A stretch of DNA of 64,000 bases from Bacillus nitratireducens (GTDB taxonomy: Bacteria; Bacillota; Bacilli; Bacillales; Bacillaceae_G): positions 1 through 64,000 of the forward strand of contig NZ_MAOC01000078.1 of NCBI RefSeq assembly GCF_001884135.1, read 5' to 3'. Made by a program: the position numbers and the translations under genes. Below are positions 46,274-55,149 of this stretch, in pieces. How positions within the stretch are numbered: the first letter of the stretch is position 1; the number at the start of each line of letters is the position of its first letter. The notes under the pieces are model-generated. The model was not told where the DNA came from, made no database searches, and worked only from the letters and a program-made list of their open reading frames with translations.

Positions 46274-46405
46274 ATGCCACATACGAGCGATAACGACAAA
46301 AAAGCACGCGATAATAATGCAAAGCGCACTCAAAAAAATGAACAAGAGCAAAAAAATATTCAACAAGGAAAACGTGCATATTCTAAGAAAACCGATCACC
46401 TTTGA
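46274..46405 (+). CDS. DUF3941-type small hydrophilic protein
   Basis: A 43-residue protein made almost entirely of polar and charged residues (MPHTSDNDKKARDNNAKRTQ). ATG 46274 has GGAG about 9-10 nt upstream. The longer frame from 46196 adds a region without a ribosome binding site. It is likely a spore-associated or stress small protein, but no function is known to me. Confidence 0.7.
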   Translation: MPHTSDNDKKARDNNAKRTQKNEQEQKNIQQGKRAYSKKTDHL

Positions 46406-46412
46406 TTACATC

Positions 46413-46443
46413 GTACATCAACATTAATGTTGATGTACTTTTT
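46413..46443 (+). terminator. Terminator after the DUF3941 gene
   Basis: GTACATCAACATT and AATGTTGATGTAC form a perfect 13 bp stem followed by TTTTTTT. Confidence 0.92.
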
Positions 46444-46535
46444 TTACATTTTACAGGAAAAAAACATTAAAAATTCACTTCATGTTCACTTCTATATTCT
46501 ACAATAGCGATAACATATTCGGATGAGGTGTTAGC

Positions 46536-47393
46536 ATGAAAGGAAAAAGTATATTCATTATCACTGCACTAATAAGTATAATAATGCTATCTGCTTGCGG
46601 ACAAAAAAATGACTCGGCCACAATCGCCACAACAACCAACTCAACCATTACGAAGAGCGATTTCGAAAAGCAATTAAAAGATCGCTATGGAAAAGACATG
46701 CTATATGAAATGGTAGCACAAGATGTTATCACTAAAAAATATAAAGTATCTGATGATGCGGTAGATAAAGAAGTAGAAAAAGCAAAAAATCAATATGGAG
46801 ACCAATTCAAAGCAGCACTAGAAAATAATCGTTTAAAAGATGAAAAAGATTTCCAAGATCAAATTAGATTCAAACTCGCATTGAATGAAGCGATTAAACA
46901 AAGCGTTACAGAAAAAGATATAAAAGACCACTATAAACCAGAAATTAAAGCTAGTCACATTTTAGTAAGTGACGAAAACGAAGCAAAAGAAATAAAGAAA
47001 AAATTAGATACCGGCGCTTCATTTGAAGAGTTAGCAAAACAAGAATCTCAAGATTCATTATCAAAAGATAATGGCGGAGACCTCGGATACTTCAGAGCAG
47101 GAAAAATGACACCTGAATTCGAAAAAGCTGCCTATAAGTTAAAACCCGGCCAAATTAGCAATCCCGTTAAATCACCAAACGGCTATCACATTATTAAACT
47201 AACTGATAAAAAAGATTTAGAGCCTTACGATGAAGTGAAAGGCTCTATACGTAAAGACTTAGAGGAAGAGCGTATTACCGACCCTTCCTTCGGTCAAAAA
47301 TTATTACAAGATGAGTTAAAAAAGGCGGATATTAAAATAAACGACAGTGACTTAAAAGATACATTTTCTCATCTTTTTGGGAAAGAGAACTAA
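46536..47393 (+). CDS. prsA: PrsA foldase lipoprotein
   Basis: A 285-residue lipoprotein (lipobox LSAC, Cys21) with an N-terminal chaperone region, a parvulin PPIase domain (ASHILVSDENEAKEIKKK to GYHIIKL, about residues 140-227) and a C-terminal helical region. It assists folding of secreted proteins after Sec translocation. B. cereus group genomes carry several prsA paralogues, so which one this is cannot be decided here. GATGAGGTG precedes the ATG. Confidence 0.93.
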   Translation: MKGKSIFIITALISIIMLSACGQKNDSATIATTTNSTITKSDFEKQLKDRYGKDMLYEMVAQDVITKKYKVSDDAVDKEVEKAKNQYGDQFKAALENNRLKDEKDFQDQIRFKLALNEAIKQSVTEKDIKDHYKPEIKASHILVSDENEAKEIKKKLDTGASFEELAKQESQDSLSKDNGGDLGYFRAGKMTPEFEKAAYKLKPGQISNPVKSPNGYHIIKLTDKKDLEPYDEVKGSIRKDLEEERITDPSFGQKLLQDELKKADIKINDSDLKDTFSHLFGKEN

Positions 47394-47498
47394 AAAACAA
47401 GAGTGCAAACTTTTTAAACAGTATACATGATGATAGATGAGATTATATAAGCATTGTTTAAAATATATCGATTTGCCGACCAAAATCGACAACATAAA

Positions 47499-47532
47499 GA
47501 AGTAGGCTGCTTGAGCAGCCTACTTCTTTTAT
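47499..47532. terminator. Bidirectional terminator
   Basis: AAGAAGTAGGCTGC-TTGA-GCAGCCTACTTCTT, a long perfect stem between prsA and the convergent minus-strand gene. Confidence 0.92.
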
Positions 47533-47798
47533 TCTTTCATTAATACTTTCAGCTTTTTCTTCAGACTTTTATAATGCCAATTGATGTGATCTAGTTCTAT
47601 CTCTACTTCAATTAATATATCTATTAAGTCATCTTTATTTTGCTGAAAGTTCACCATACTCTCAAGCAACTTTTCAAACCTTTGACTACTCTCATATATA
47701 TCACTTAAATCAACTGCCGCTATTTCACGTTCTTTTTCGGGGGATAATACGGAAAGGCTCTTTATTAATTGTTCCAGTACATTATCTTGCACTTTCAT
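47529..47798 (-). CDS. Small helical protein of unknown function
   Basis: An 89-residue acidic, probably all-helical soluble protein (MKVQDNVLEQLIKSLSVLSP ... YKSLKKKLKVLMKE). AAGGGAGG is very close to the ATG. It follows the 230-residue gene by 33 nt on the same strand, and the two interrupt the conserved order between prsA and cvfB. No family recognised. Confidence 0.6.
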   Translation of the reverse strand: MKVQDNVLEQLIKSLSVLSPEKEREIAAVDLSDIYESSQRFEKLLESMVNFQQNKDDLIDILIEVEIELDHINWHYKSLKKKLKVLMKE

Positions 47799-47831
47799 AC
47801 CTCCCTTAATTCGATGCTTATACCTCTTTCT

Positions 47832-48524
47832 TTAACATTTCAAAATTAACCACGGATACCACAATACCTCTTCTGCCTCAATTTCCCCACCATCAATTAA
47901 ATGGATAATCTGCTTTGCATCTTCATACTTATCAACAAGTGATAATTCATTTAATTTCTTCCCAAAACCCTCTTGTAAATTGTTATGAAGAAAAGAATAA
48001 AAATCATTGTTACTAAAGCCACATATATCAAATCCTAATATTTCATCGTTTTCAACATCAACAGGTAATGCACTTTCGAGAAAATCATATATAGAAACTT
48101 TAAAGTCATTTTCTTCTCGCTCATTTATTAAAAAATCCGTCCGATACTCTTCTGAAAGATGCAAACTAATAATCTCTAAATTTTCTATCCCTTTTAAATA
48201 ATTTCGCTTAAAGAATCTCGCATCTTCTAAATTTTTAAAAGCATTCGGCCACGAGAACTTTTCTTCTTCCATTAGTGTATCTAAAAAAGATTGTCCACTT
48301 TCATGTTCCTCTTTACTAATCTTCAACCTTCCATTTATCATCTGAGCAATAGGATCATTTTTATTTGAATTACACCAAGGGAAAAACCAATAATCCGGAA
48401 ATGTAGGCCGAATCCCATTACATATCGTTAAAATCGTTTGTGATAGTCCCTCAATAATACAATCTTCATAGATAAGTTCCCTATCATAGGAAATTATGAG
48501 GTATCCAGCGTTATAATATTTCAT
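47832..48524 (-). CDS. Uncharacterised protein, possibly immunity-like
   Basis: A 230-residue acidic soluble protein without signal peptide. Features: many aromatic residues (FPDYWFFPWC, ending VLWYPWLILKC) and EILGFDICGFSNNDFYSFLH. This texture recalls immunity proteins of polymorphic toxin systems, but I cannot assign a family and no toxin gene is adjacent. AGAGGTG precedes the ATG. It forms a probable operon with the 89-residue gene. Confidence 0.55.
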   Translation of the reverse strand: MKYYNAGYLIISYDRELIYEDCIIEGLSQTILTICNGIRPTFPDYWFFPWCNSNKNDPIAQMINGRLKISKEEHESGQSFLDTLMEEEKFSWPNAFKNLEDARFFKRNYLKGIENLEIISLHLSEEYRTDFLINEREENDFKVSIYDFLESALPVDVENDEILGFDICGFSNNDFYSFLHNNLQEGFGKKLNELSLVDKYEDAKQIIHLIDGGEIEAEEVLWYPWLILKC

Positions 48525-48665
48525 TTACACACCTCTTTTCTTTTCCATTAAAAATAAATTCAAATTCTCTTTCATATAGATATAACTATCTATCCTTTCT
48601 ATATTCTTTAAAATATTCCTCTTCCAACGATTCTCTTACTCCCCCTCTCAATTTTTGCTAAACGC

Positions 48666-48715
48666 AAAAAGAACTATCTCTTCCCTAATAATTTTAGAGA
48701 AAAGATAGTTCTTTT
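48666..48715 (-). terminator. Terminator after cvfB
   Basis: AAAAAGAACTATCT and AGATAGTTCTTTTT pair across a 22 nt loop downstream of the minus-strand cvfB stop. Confidence 0.8.
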
Positions 48716-48724
48716 TAGTCCACT

Positions 48725-49579
48725 TTATTTCTTAAAGTAAGTCCAACCTTCTTCTTGGTAAACCTTCTCTTCTTTCATCAACTTACCAAGTGCACGCTTA
48801 AATGCAGCCTTACTCATATTGAAACGTTCTTTAATGTCTTCTGGGTGGCTCTTATCCCAAAACGGCATTGCTCCGCCTCGTTCTTCCATATATGCATAAA
48901 CTACTGCAGCATCATCTTCCATTCCTTCTTCTTTACGAGGAAGAAGTGAAATGTTAATTGTACCGTCATCTTTTACGTCAATAATGCGACCTGTTACACG
49001 TTCGCCGATGCGGACTTGTTCTTTTCTTTCTGTATGGTGTAAGAAAGCACGGAAATGCTCGTCAGTTAGTATGAACGAACCAACTTGAAGTGAGCGATAC
49101 ACACGTCCATTTACGTTTTTATTACGCATAGATGGCGTTGCATCTACGATAATTTCTTGCATATCTGAATCTCTTGCCGGAAGAGCAATTAAACGATCAC
49201 GATTCGTTAATTTTAACGTACAATATAACTCGTCGCCTTCTTGAGGCCATACTGGCATATAAATCGGAAACTCATCAAGTGGAATTAGTATATCTTTTGA
49301 TACACCAATATCAACAAACACACCTAAACTAGGAATAACTTCTACGACCTTTACCCAATTCCAATCATGTGTTGTAATAATTGGCTCCTTCATTGTTGCT
49401 GAAATACGATTTTGGTGATCAAGGTATAAGAATACATCAATTGTATCGCCTTCTGCTATTTCTCCAGCTAATTCGTTTTTATGTAGGAAGATTTCTTCCT
49501 CTTCGTTTCCAACCATATATCCGATTTCCGTTTCGCGTAAAACAGTTACCTGTTCAATCGATCCTAATTGCAAATACAT
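48725..49579 (-). CDS. cvfB: S1-domain RNA-binding protein CvfB (YitL-like)
   Basis: A 284-residue protein with S1-type OB folds (VKVVEVIPSLGVFVDIGVSK and RVTGRIIDVKDDGTINISLL) and a C-terminal winged-helix-like region (EDIKERFNMSKAAFKRALGK). This is the CvfB/YitL architecture; CvfB influences virulence gene expression in Staphylococcus aureus. In B. subtilis yitL belongs to the yit region, like other genes nearby here. AAGGGAATT precedes the ATG. Confidence 0.88.
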   Translation of the reverse strand: MYLQLGSIEQVTVLRETEIGYMVGNEEEEIFLHKNELAGEIAEGDTIDVFLYLDHQNRISATMKEPIITTHDWNWVKVVEVIPSLGVFVDIGVSKDILIPLDEFPIYMPVWPQEGDELYCTLKLTNRDRLIALPARDSDMQEIIVDATPSMRNKNVNGRVYRSLQVGSFILTDEHFRAFLHHTERKEQVRIGERVTGRIIDVKDDGTINISLLPRKEEGMEDDAAVVYAYMEERGGAMPFWDKSHPEDIKERFNMSKAAFKRALGKLMKEEKVYQEEGWTYFKK

Positions 49580-49863
49580 ATTTTTTAATTCCCTTCTATA
49601 TATATAAAGTTATCTTTTTTATCATTCCAAACAAAAGTTAATTATAACACGATTTTTCCTTTATTTGTCCAACTGTCCAAAATTCACTATAATTAAATAA
49701 AGACTTTATCTATAGGACTATATTACCCTACGGATGATCCGTCAAAACACTTAATTTGCAACACTCTATCTAATCGATGTATTTTCCGCTATACTTTAAT
49801 ATGTATATTACATAGCCTATTTAGGTACATGAAAAGATAGAAATTTATTTGGAGGTGCTAACT

Positions 49864-50355
49864 ATGGCAAAAGAGAGTTCTTTTGACATCGTTTCGAAAG
49901 TAGAATTACCTGAAGTAACAAACGCAATTAACATCGCATTAAAGGAAATCCAAAACCGATATGACTTTAAAGGTAGTAAAAGTGATATTAAATTAGAAAA
50001 AGAAGTACTTGTTTTAACTTCTGATGACGAGTTCAAATTAGACCAAGTAAAAGACGTTCTAATTGCTAAACTTGTAAAACGTAACGTTCCAATCAAAAAC
50101 TTGGACTACGGAAAAGTTGAAGCTGCATCTGGTAACACTGTTCGCCAACGTGCAACTCTGCAACAAGGTATCGATAAAGATAACGCGAAAAAAATCAACA
50201 ACATCATTAAAGAAATGAAATTAAAAGTGAAAACACAAGTGCAAGATGACCAAGTACGCGTAACAGCGAAAAGCCGTGATGACTTACAAGCAGTAATCGC
50301 AGCCGTTCGCAGCGTTGACTTACCAATCGACGTACAGTTCATTAACTACCGCTAG
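49864..50355 (+). CDS. yajQ: YajQ family cyclic-dinucleotide/nucleotide-binding protein
   Basis: A 163-residue protein beginning [20 protein letters not shown], matching YajQ (two ferredoxin-like domains). Homologues bind tRNA or nucleotides, and in Xanthomonas c-di-GMP. ATG 49864 has GGAGGTG 9 nt ahead; the frame from 49849 overlaps that site. Preceded by a 280 bp gap with no other gene seen. Ends at a clear terminator. Confidence 0.93.
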   Translation: MAKESSFDIVSKVELPEVTNAINIALKEIQNRYDFKGSKSDIKLEKEVLVLTSDDEFKLDQVKDVLIAKLVKRNVPIKNLDYGKVEAASGNTVRQRATLQQGIDKDNAKKINNIIKEMKLKVKTQVQDDQVRVTAKSRDDLQAVIAAVRSVDLPIDVQFINYR

Positions 50356-50359
50356 AAAG

Positions 50360-50386
50360 AAACCTCCTCTATTCAGAGGAGGTTTT
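50360..50386. terminator. Terminator after yajQ
   Basis: AACCTCCTCT-ATTC-AGAGGAGGTT followed by TT, between yajQ and the convergent small gene. Confidence 0.88.
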
Positions 50387-50393
50387 ATACTTA

Positions 50394-50630
50394 TTACGAG
50401 CAACAAAATATTGCTTTATCCAATGATTTTTCTGGAATGTACACTTTATCATTTTCAATTTTGTATTTAATATTATTTCTCTTAAGAACCGCTGTATCGG
50501 CAGAATGAACACTATCGCCCCACTGAACAAATTCCCCATCGTCACCGTTGTCCCAAAAATACAGACTTACGAATACGATAAGAAGGCTCAAACATAAAGC
50601 GAACAACTTCTTTCTCCTCAAACATTTCAC
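50394..50630 (-). CDS. Small membrane-anchored protein, unknown
   Basis: A 78-residue protein with a basic start and one N-terminal membrane segment (FALCLSLLIVFVSLYFW), then an extracytoplasmic domain ending NDKVYIPEKSLDKAIFCCS. GAGGTGAA precedes the ATG. It lies 42 nt downstream of the amylase-like gene on the same strand and is probably co-transcribed. No family recognised. Confidence 0.6.
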   Translation of the reverse strand: MKCLRRKKLFALCLSLLIVFVSLYFWDNGDDGEFVQWGDSVHSADTAVLKRNNIKYKIENDKVYIPEKSLDKAIFCCS

Positions 50631-50672
50631 CTCATCTTGAACTGTAAACGGACTACCAAAAAGAAGCGTTAT

Positions 50673-51968
50673 TCATTTCCGTTTCCTTTTAACCGCAATT
50701 AAAAAAGCAATAAATAATACGTTCACACCAACTATTAAGGAGATAAATAACCAATTCACACCTGTTTCTTCACTAACTTTATACACATTCGATTCTTCAC
50801 GCTTTAAAACGAGATAAAAATTCCCGTTTTCTTCTCTTATAATTTCGTCTTCTAACAAGCCTCTTAACTCTTGTTTTTCACCAATTGCACTTGCAGGTAA
50901 GGAAACTTTTTGTGTTTCTTTCGTATTATTAATCGCTACTAGTGTTACTTCGCCTTTATACTTTCGTTTTAATATACTCATTCCATCTTTATCATACAGA
51001 GGTTCAAACGTACCGCGTCGTAAAGATGGTCTCGTTTGTCTAAGTTCACCTAGCTTCGTTATGTGCTGCATAAACTTTTCATCCGATTTGAAATCCATTA
51101 ATCGTCTATTATCTGGAACATCCCCTCCATCTAATGCGATTTCAGTTCCGTAATAAAAATTCGGTATCCCCGGGGATGTATATAAGTAAGTGAGCGCTAG
51201 TTTTAAACGAGACGGCGGGTAATACATATTTTCTTTTGCAATACGTGCAAATCGCTTTGTTTCTTGATTATCTAAAAACGTAGCGAATTCCCCTTCTTTT
51301 CCGCTCACATCATATAAAGGTTTCACAGACATATCTGGTTTTGAAAATGAATCTACTATTTTTTTATAGTACTCATTATCTTCCCTTGTCATAATGCGAA
51401 AATCTTTCTTTACCTTCTGCAAATCCTTTTGCACTTCATCCCAAAAAGCACGTGGCTTTTTTTCACTATGTATCACATAACTTCCGTCTAAATCAACTTC
51501 TTTTATCCACCATTTCATCGAGTCTATTAATTGTTGTTCATTTTCTTCATACGGAAATTGAAAGACAACTTTCATTCCTTTTTGGTGAGCCACTTTTACA
51601 AGTTCTTTCACATCATTTTCTGTTCCGAAATGTTCATTTACTTTTTGAAAGTTTCGAACGCCTAATCCATCATACTTTTCACTTTCAAAAAGCGGCGAAA
51701 GCATAATAGTAGTAAATCCCATTTCTTTTATGTAGTCCAATCTTTTTATAATCCCTCGTATATCTCCGCCCTGATAGCCTTCTAAATTACCAACGTCTAA
51801 CTGTTTGTCATTTTTCGGTTCCCCGTTATTGAAGCGATCAATCATAATGGAATATATAACTTCATCTCGCCATTCCCTTTTTTCTTCCGCAAAAGTATGT
51901 ACTGGTACAAACAAAATAACAGCTAAACAAAAACAAATGAATAGTTCCTTAGTCCATATTTTTTTCAC
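50673..51968 (-). CDS. Membrane-anchored alpha-amylase-like (GH13) protein with degenerate catalytic motifs
   Basis: A 431-residue protein: signal peptide (residues 2-27), a (beta/alpha)8-type GH13 body (DEVIYSIMIDRFNNG, GGDIRGIIKRLDYIKEMGFT, SPGIPNFYYGTEIAL), a beta domain and a C-terminal membrane anchor (about 403-427) with KRKRK. The conserved regions are altered: FQFPYE replaces DxVxNH, DGSYVIHSE replaces the GxRxD nucleophile motif, and LDNQE replaces NHD. So normal glucosidic cleavage is doubtful. The start is taken as GTG 51968, 6 nt after GGAGG; the ATG at 51974 touches that site. Confidence 0.8.
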   Translation of the reverse strand: MKKIWTKELFICFCLAVILFVPVHTFAEEKREWRDEVIYSIMIDRFNNGEPKNDKQLDVGNLEGYQGGDIRGIIKRLDYIKEMGFTTIMLSPLFESEKYDGLGVRNFQKVNEHFGTENDVKELVKVAHQKGMKVVFQFPYEENEQQLIDSMKWWIKEVDLDGSYVIHSEKKPRAFWDEVQKDLQKVKKDFRIMTREDNEYYKKIVDSFSKPDMSVKPLYDVSGKEGEFATFLDNQETKRFARIAKENMYYPPSRLKLALTYLYTSPGIPNFYYGTEIALDGGDVPDNRRLMDFKSDEKFMQHITKLGELRQTRPSLRRGTFEPLYDKDGMSILKRKYKGEVTLVAINNTKETQKVSLPASAIGEKQELRGLLEDEIIREENGNFYLVLKREESNVYKVSEETGVNWLFISLIVGVNVLFIAFLIAVKRKRK

Positions 51969-52058
51969 ACGCATCCTCCAAACTTCTAATTGTAAGAATA
52001 TTATACCAATTATTAGAACAAATCGCATACGTTGATTTTATCCCTCCAAAATACTTAA

Positions 52059-52168
52059 TGTAAGGTTTTCTAACATCACATAAAAAGTTTTCTGAATTTT
52101 TAGTTGATTTTTCTTTTTATTTCGAATATGATATGAAACATAACAAGACGATGTTATTTTTTCTAACA
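52059..52168 (+). promoter_or_regulatory. Two GlnR/TnrA-type sites upstream of amtB
   Basis: TGTAAGGTTTTCTAACA (52059-52075) and TGTTATTTTTTCTAACA (52152-52168) each match TGTNANAWWWTNTNACA with one mismatch. Such sites bind GlnR or TnrA and make ammonium transport respond to nitrogen limitation. The second lies just before the ribosome binding site, a position suited to repression. Confidence 0.75.
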
Positions 52169-52185
52169 TCATAGGAGGAGAGAGA

Positions 52186-53418
52186 ATGAATACGGGAGAT
52201 ACAGTTTTTATGTTTGTAACGACAGTAATGGTCATGTTGATGACACCAGGATTGGCACTTTTTTACGGGGGCATGGTTCGCAGTAAAAACGTACTCAGCA
52301 CGACAATGCACAGTTATAGCGCAATGGCTATCGTTTCAATTCAATGGATTGTTATCGGTTATTCTTTATCATTCGGACCAGATTGGCACGGACTTATTGG
52401 CAATCTCGATTGGTTCGGTCTAAACGGAGTTACCTACGCACCAAATCCAGACTACTCATCTACTATTCCTCACAATTTATTTATGATGTTCCAACTCATG
52501 TTCGCCATTTTAACTCCCGCTTTAATTTCAGGTGCATTCGCCGAAAGAATGCGATTTTCTGCCTTTCTTATTTTTATCCTTCTTTGGACAACAATCGTTT
52601 ACAATCCTGTCGCTCATTGGGTGTGGGGCGTTGGCGGGTGGCTAAGAGAACTTGGTGCGTTAGACTTCGCTGGCGGTAATGTCGTTCATATCACATCTGG
52701 AGTTGCTGGTCTTGTATTAGCTATTTTCCTTGGAAAACGAAAAAACATAAGCGGCACCTCTCCTCATCATTTACCATTTACAATGTTAGGCGCAGGCTTA
52801 CTCTGGTTCGGCTGGTTCGGTTTCAACGTCGGTAGTGCATTATCTTTAAATGACGTAGCTTTAACTGCATTTATTAATACAAATATAGCCGCTGCTGCTT
52901 CAGCTCTAACTTGGATGCTTTCTGAATGGTTCTTCCAATCAAAGCCGACTGCGATGGGAGCTGCTTGCGGAGTTGTTTCTGGTTTAGTCGCAATTACGCC
53001 AGCTTGCGGATTCGTTACACCTTTCTCCGCTCTTCTTATCGGAGCAATTGGCGGTATATTATGTTTCGGTGCTGTCTTCTTCTTAAAAAACAAATTCGGG
53101 TACGACGATACACTTGATGCATTTGGATGCCACGGCATCGGAGGAACTTGGGGTGGTATTGCAACTGGACTTTTCGCAACAACTTCTATAAATAGCGATG
53201 GCGCTAACGGATTATTTTACGGAAACGCAGCTCTCCTTTTCAAACAACTTGTAGCAATCGGAGCAACATATGCATTCACAATCATAATGACGTACGCCAT
53301 TATTAAAGCGATCAACTTCTTCCTCCCTGTTCGCGTCGATGAGCACGAAGAACAAATGGGGCTTGATATTTCGATGCATGGGGAGAAAGCTTACGAGTAT
53401 ACTGAGCGAGTAAATTAA
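52186..53418 (+). CDS. amtB: Ammonium transporter
   Basis: A 410-residue Amt family channel protein with eleven membrane segments; MTPGLALFYGGMVRSKNVLS at residues 19-38, DFAGGNVVHITSGVAGL, and GCHGIGGTWGGIATGLF carrying a pore histidine. B. subtilis NrgA is the counterpart. No glnK/nrgB-type PII gene follows, unlike in B. subtilis. ATAGGAGGAGAGA precedes the ATG. It ends at a strong terminator. Confidence 0.95.
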   Translation: MNTGDTVFMFVTTVMVMLMTPGLALFYGGMVRSKNVLSTTMHSYSAMAIVSIQWIVIGYSLSFGPDWHGLIGNLDWFGLNGVTYAPNPDYSSTIPHNLFMMFQLMFAILTPALISGAFAERMRFSAFLIFILLWTTIVYNPVAHWVWGVGGWLRELGALDFAGGNVVHITSGVAGLVLAIFLGKRKNISGTSPHHLPFTMLGAGLLWFGWFGFNVGSALSLNDVALTAFINTNIAAAASALTWMLSEWFFQSKPTAMGAACGVVSGLVAITPACGFVTPFSALLIGAIGGILCFGAVFFLKNKFGYDDTLDAFGCHGIGGTWGGIATGLFATTSINSDGANGLFYGNAALLFKQLVAIGATYAFTIIMTYAIIKAINFFLPVRVDEHEEQMGLDISMHGEKAYEYTERVN

Positions 53419-53420
53419 AA

Positions 53421-53462
53421 AAAGAGATGCAATCTATCGATAGTAGATTGCATCTCTTTTTA
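53421..53462. terminator. Terminator after amtB
   Basis: AAAAGAGATGCAATCTA and TAGATTGCATCTCTTTT with a short loop and T-run. Confidence 0.92.
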
Positions 53463-53587
53463 TCGCACTGATTAGCATACCCCGCCCTGTATTCCCATAA
53501 ATATATCGATCATTTCTTTCAATATATCGATTTACCGATGAATTCAGATATATCTAAAATGAAAAATACCCCTGCATGATTTCACAC

Positions 53588-53619
53588 AAAAAAGACGACC
53601 GTTTAACAGTCGTCTTTTC
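53588..53619 (-). terminator. Terminator after katA
   Basis: AAAAGACGAC and GTCGTCTTTT around a 9 nt loop, immediately past the katA stop on the minus strand. Confidence 0.9.
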
Positions 53620-53623
53620 CTAT

Positions 53624-55093
53624 TTACTTCGGAGCATTCCCCACATATTGCGTAATATCAACATTTAAAGACTGCGCTAAACGCATTCCATACTCTTGAT
53701 CTGCACGGAAGAAGTTACAAACAGCTAGTAATTTCGTGCGCTCATTTACGTCTTTTAAGTCATTGGTTAAGTTTGCAATTAAGTTGTCTTGCTCTTCTTT
53801 AGAGAATGAACGGTAACGCTCACCCGCTTGCTTGAAGTCATTTGGTTTGTCAATTTTTTCACGAGATACGTAGCCTTCTACTTTCATAGTTGAATCGCGG
53901 TAATTTGGGTCTTCAACTGGATTTTCAGCATGACGGCTCGGTTCGTAGTTGATTGTAGATGGGTTTTGATTCATTTGCATCGCACCATCACGTTGTTGGT
54001 TATGAACAGCTGCATATGGGCAGTTTACAGGAATTTGTAAGTAATTTGCACCAAGACGATAACGCTGTGTATCTGGGTAAGAGAATAAACGACCTTGTAA
54101 TAATTTATCTTCAGATGGTTCAATACCATTTACAGTTGCACTTGGAGAGAACGCCACTTGTTCTACTTCCGCAAAGAAGTTTTTTGGGTTACGATTTAAC
54201 GTCATCGTCCCTACTTCCATTAACGGGAAACGATCTTCTGGCCATACTTTCGTTGGGTCTAGTGGATCAAAGTCTAAAGAATCCGTTTCATCTAATTGCA
54301 TCACTTGTACGTGTAAATCCCATTTCGGGTGATTTCCTTTTTCAATTGCATCGAATAAATCACGAGTTGCATGGTTGAAGTCTTTCCCTTGCACTTCTTG
54401 CACTTCTTTTGCACTTAAGTTACGTACACTTTGTTGTGGTTTCCAGTGATATTTAATGTAGACAATTTTACCTTCTGCATTAATCCATTTAAATGAATGG
54501 ACACCGAAACCTTCCATTTCGCGATAGCTTGCTGGTGTACCGTAATCAGAGAACACCCATGTCATCATATGTGTAGATTCTGGACTTAATGTCATAAAAT
54601 CCCAATAACGGTCTGGGGTTTGAATATTTGTATCAGGTGCTGGTTTTAAAGAATGCACCATATCAGGGAATTTAATTGCATCACGAATGAAGAAGACCGG
54701 TAAATGGTTACCTACAATATCGTAATTTCCTTCTTCTGTATAAAATTTAACAGCGAACCCGCGTGGGTCACGAGCTGTTTCTGGAGAACCTTGACCATGA
54801 ATAACCGTTGAGAAACGAACAAATACAGGCGTTTCAGTTCCTTCATTTTGTAAAAATGCTGCCTTTGTATATTGCTTCATGCTGTTTTTCGTTACGAATA
54901 CACCGTGAGCACCTGCACCACGTGCATGTACAACGCGTTCTGGAATACGTTCACGATCAAAGTGAGCCAGTTTTTCTACTAAATGATAGTCTTCTAATAA
55001 TACCGGTCCACGGCGACCAGCTGTACGAGAATTTTGGTTATCTCCAACCGGAGCACCTTGGTTTGTTGTTAAGCGATTATTTGGATTCGTCAT
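53624..55093 (-). CDS. katA: Haem catalase KatA
   Basis: A 489-residue small-subunit clade catalase with FDRERIPERVVHARGAGAHG (catalytic histidine), FSTVIHGQGSPETARDPRGF, and RLFSYPDTQRYRLG with the haem-ligand tyrosine. It decomposes hydrogen peroxide in the cytoplasm. GGAGGATCC precedes the ATG. A PerR-type box lies upstream. The gene supplying haem (hemH) is directly upstream on the same strand. Confidence 0.97.
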   Translation of the reverse strand: MTNPNNRLTTNQGAPVGDNQNSRTAGRRGPVLLEDYHLVEKLAHFDRERIPERVVHARGAGAHGVFVTKNSMKQYTKAAFLQNEGTETPVFVRFSTVIHGQGSPETARDPRGFAVKFYTEEGNYDIVGNHLPVFFIRDAIKFPDMVHSLKPAPDTNIQTPDRYWDFMTLSPESTHMMTWVFSDYGTPASYREMEGFGVHSFKWINAEGKIVYIKYHWKPQQSVRNLSAKEVQEVQGKDFNHATRDLFDAIEKGNHPKWDLHVQVMQLDETDSLDFDPLDPTKVWPEDRFPLMEVGTMTLNRNPKNFFAEVEQVAFSPSATVNGIEPSEDKLLQGRLFSYPDTQRYRLGANYLQIPVNCPYAAVHNQQRDGAMQMNQNPSTINYEPSRHAENPVEDPNYRDSTMKVEGYVSREKIDKPNDFKQAGERYRSFSKEEQDNLIANLTNDLKDVNERTKLLAVCNFFRADQEYGMRLAQSLNVDITQYVGNAPK

Positions 55094-55133
55094 GGGGGAT
55101 CCTCCTCTTTCTCTCTTAATAATTATTATTTAT

Positions 55134-55148
55134 TTAAAATTATTATAA
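55134..55148 (-). promoter_or_regulatory. PerR box upstream of katA
   Basis: On the minus strand TTATAATAATTTTAA matches the PerR consensus TTATAATNATTATAA at 14 of 15 positions, 41 nt before the katA start and touching the hemH stop region. Peroxide oxidation of PerR would derepress katA. Confidence 0.85.
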
Positions 55149-55149
55149 A

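Noticed and set aside
47529-48524. Toxin-antitoxin module
   Set aside because: Neither protein shows a recognisable toxin or DNA-binding antitoxin motif, and gene sizes do not fit common types.
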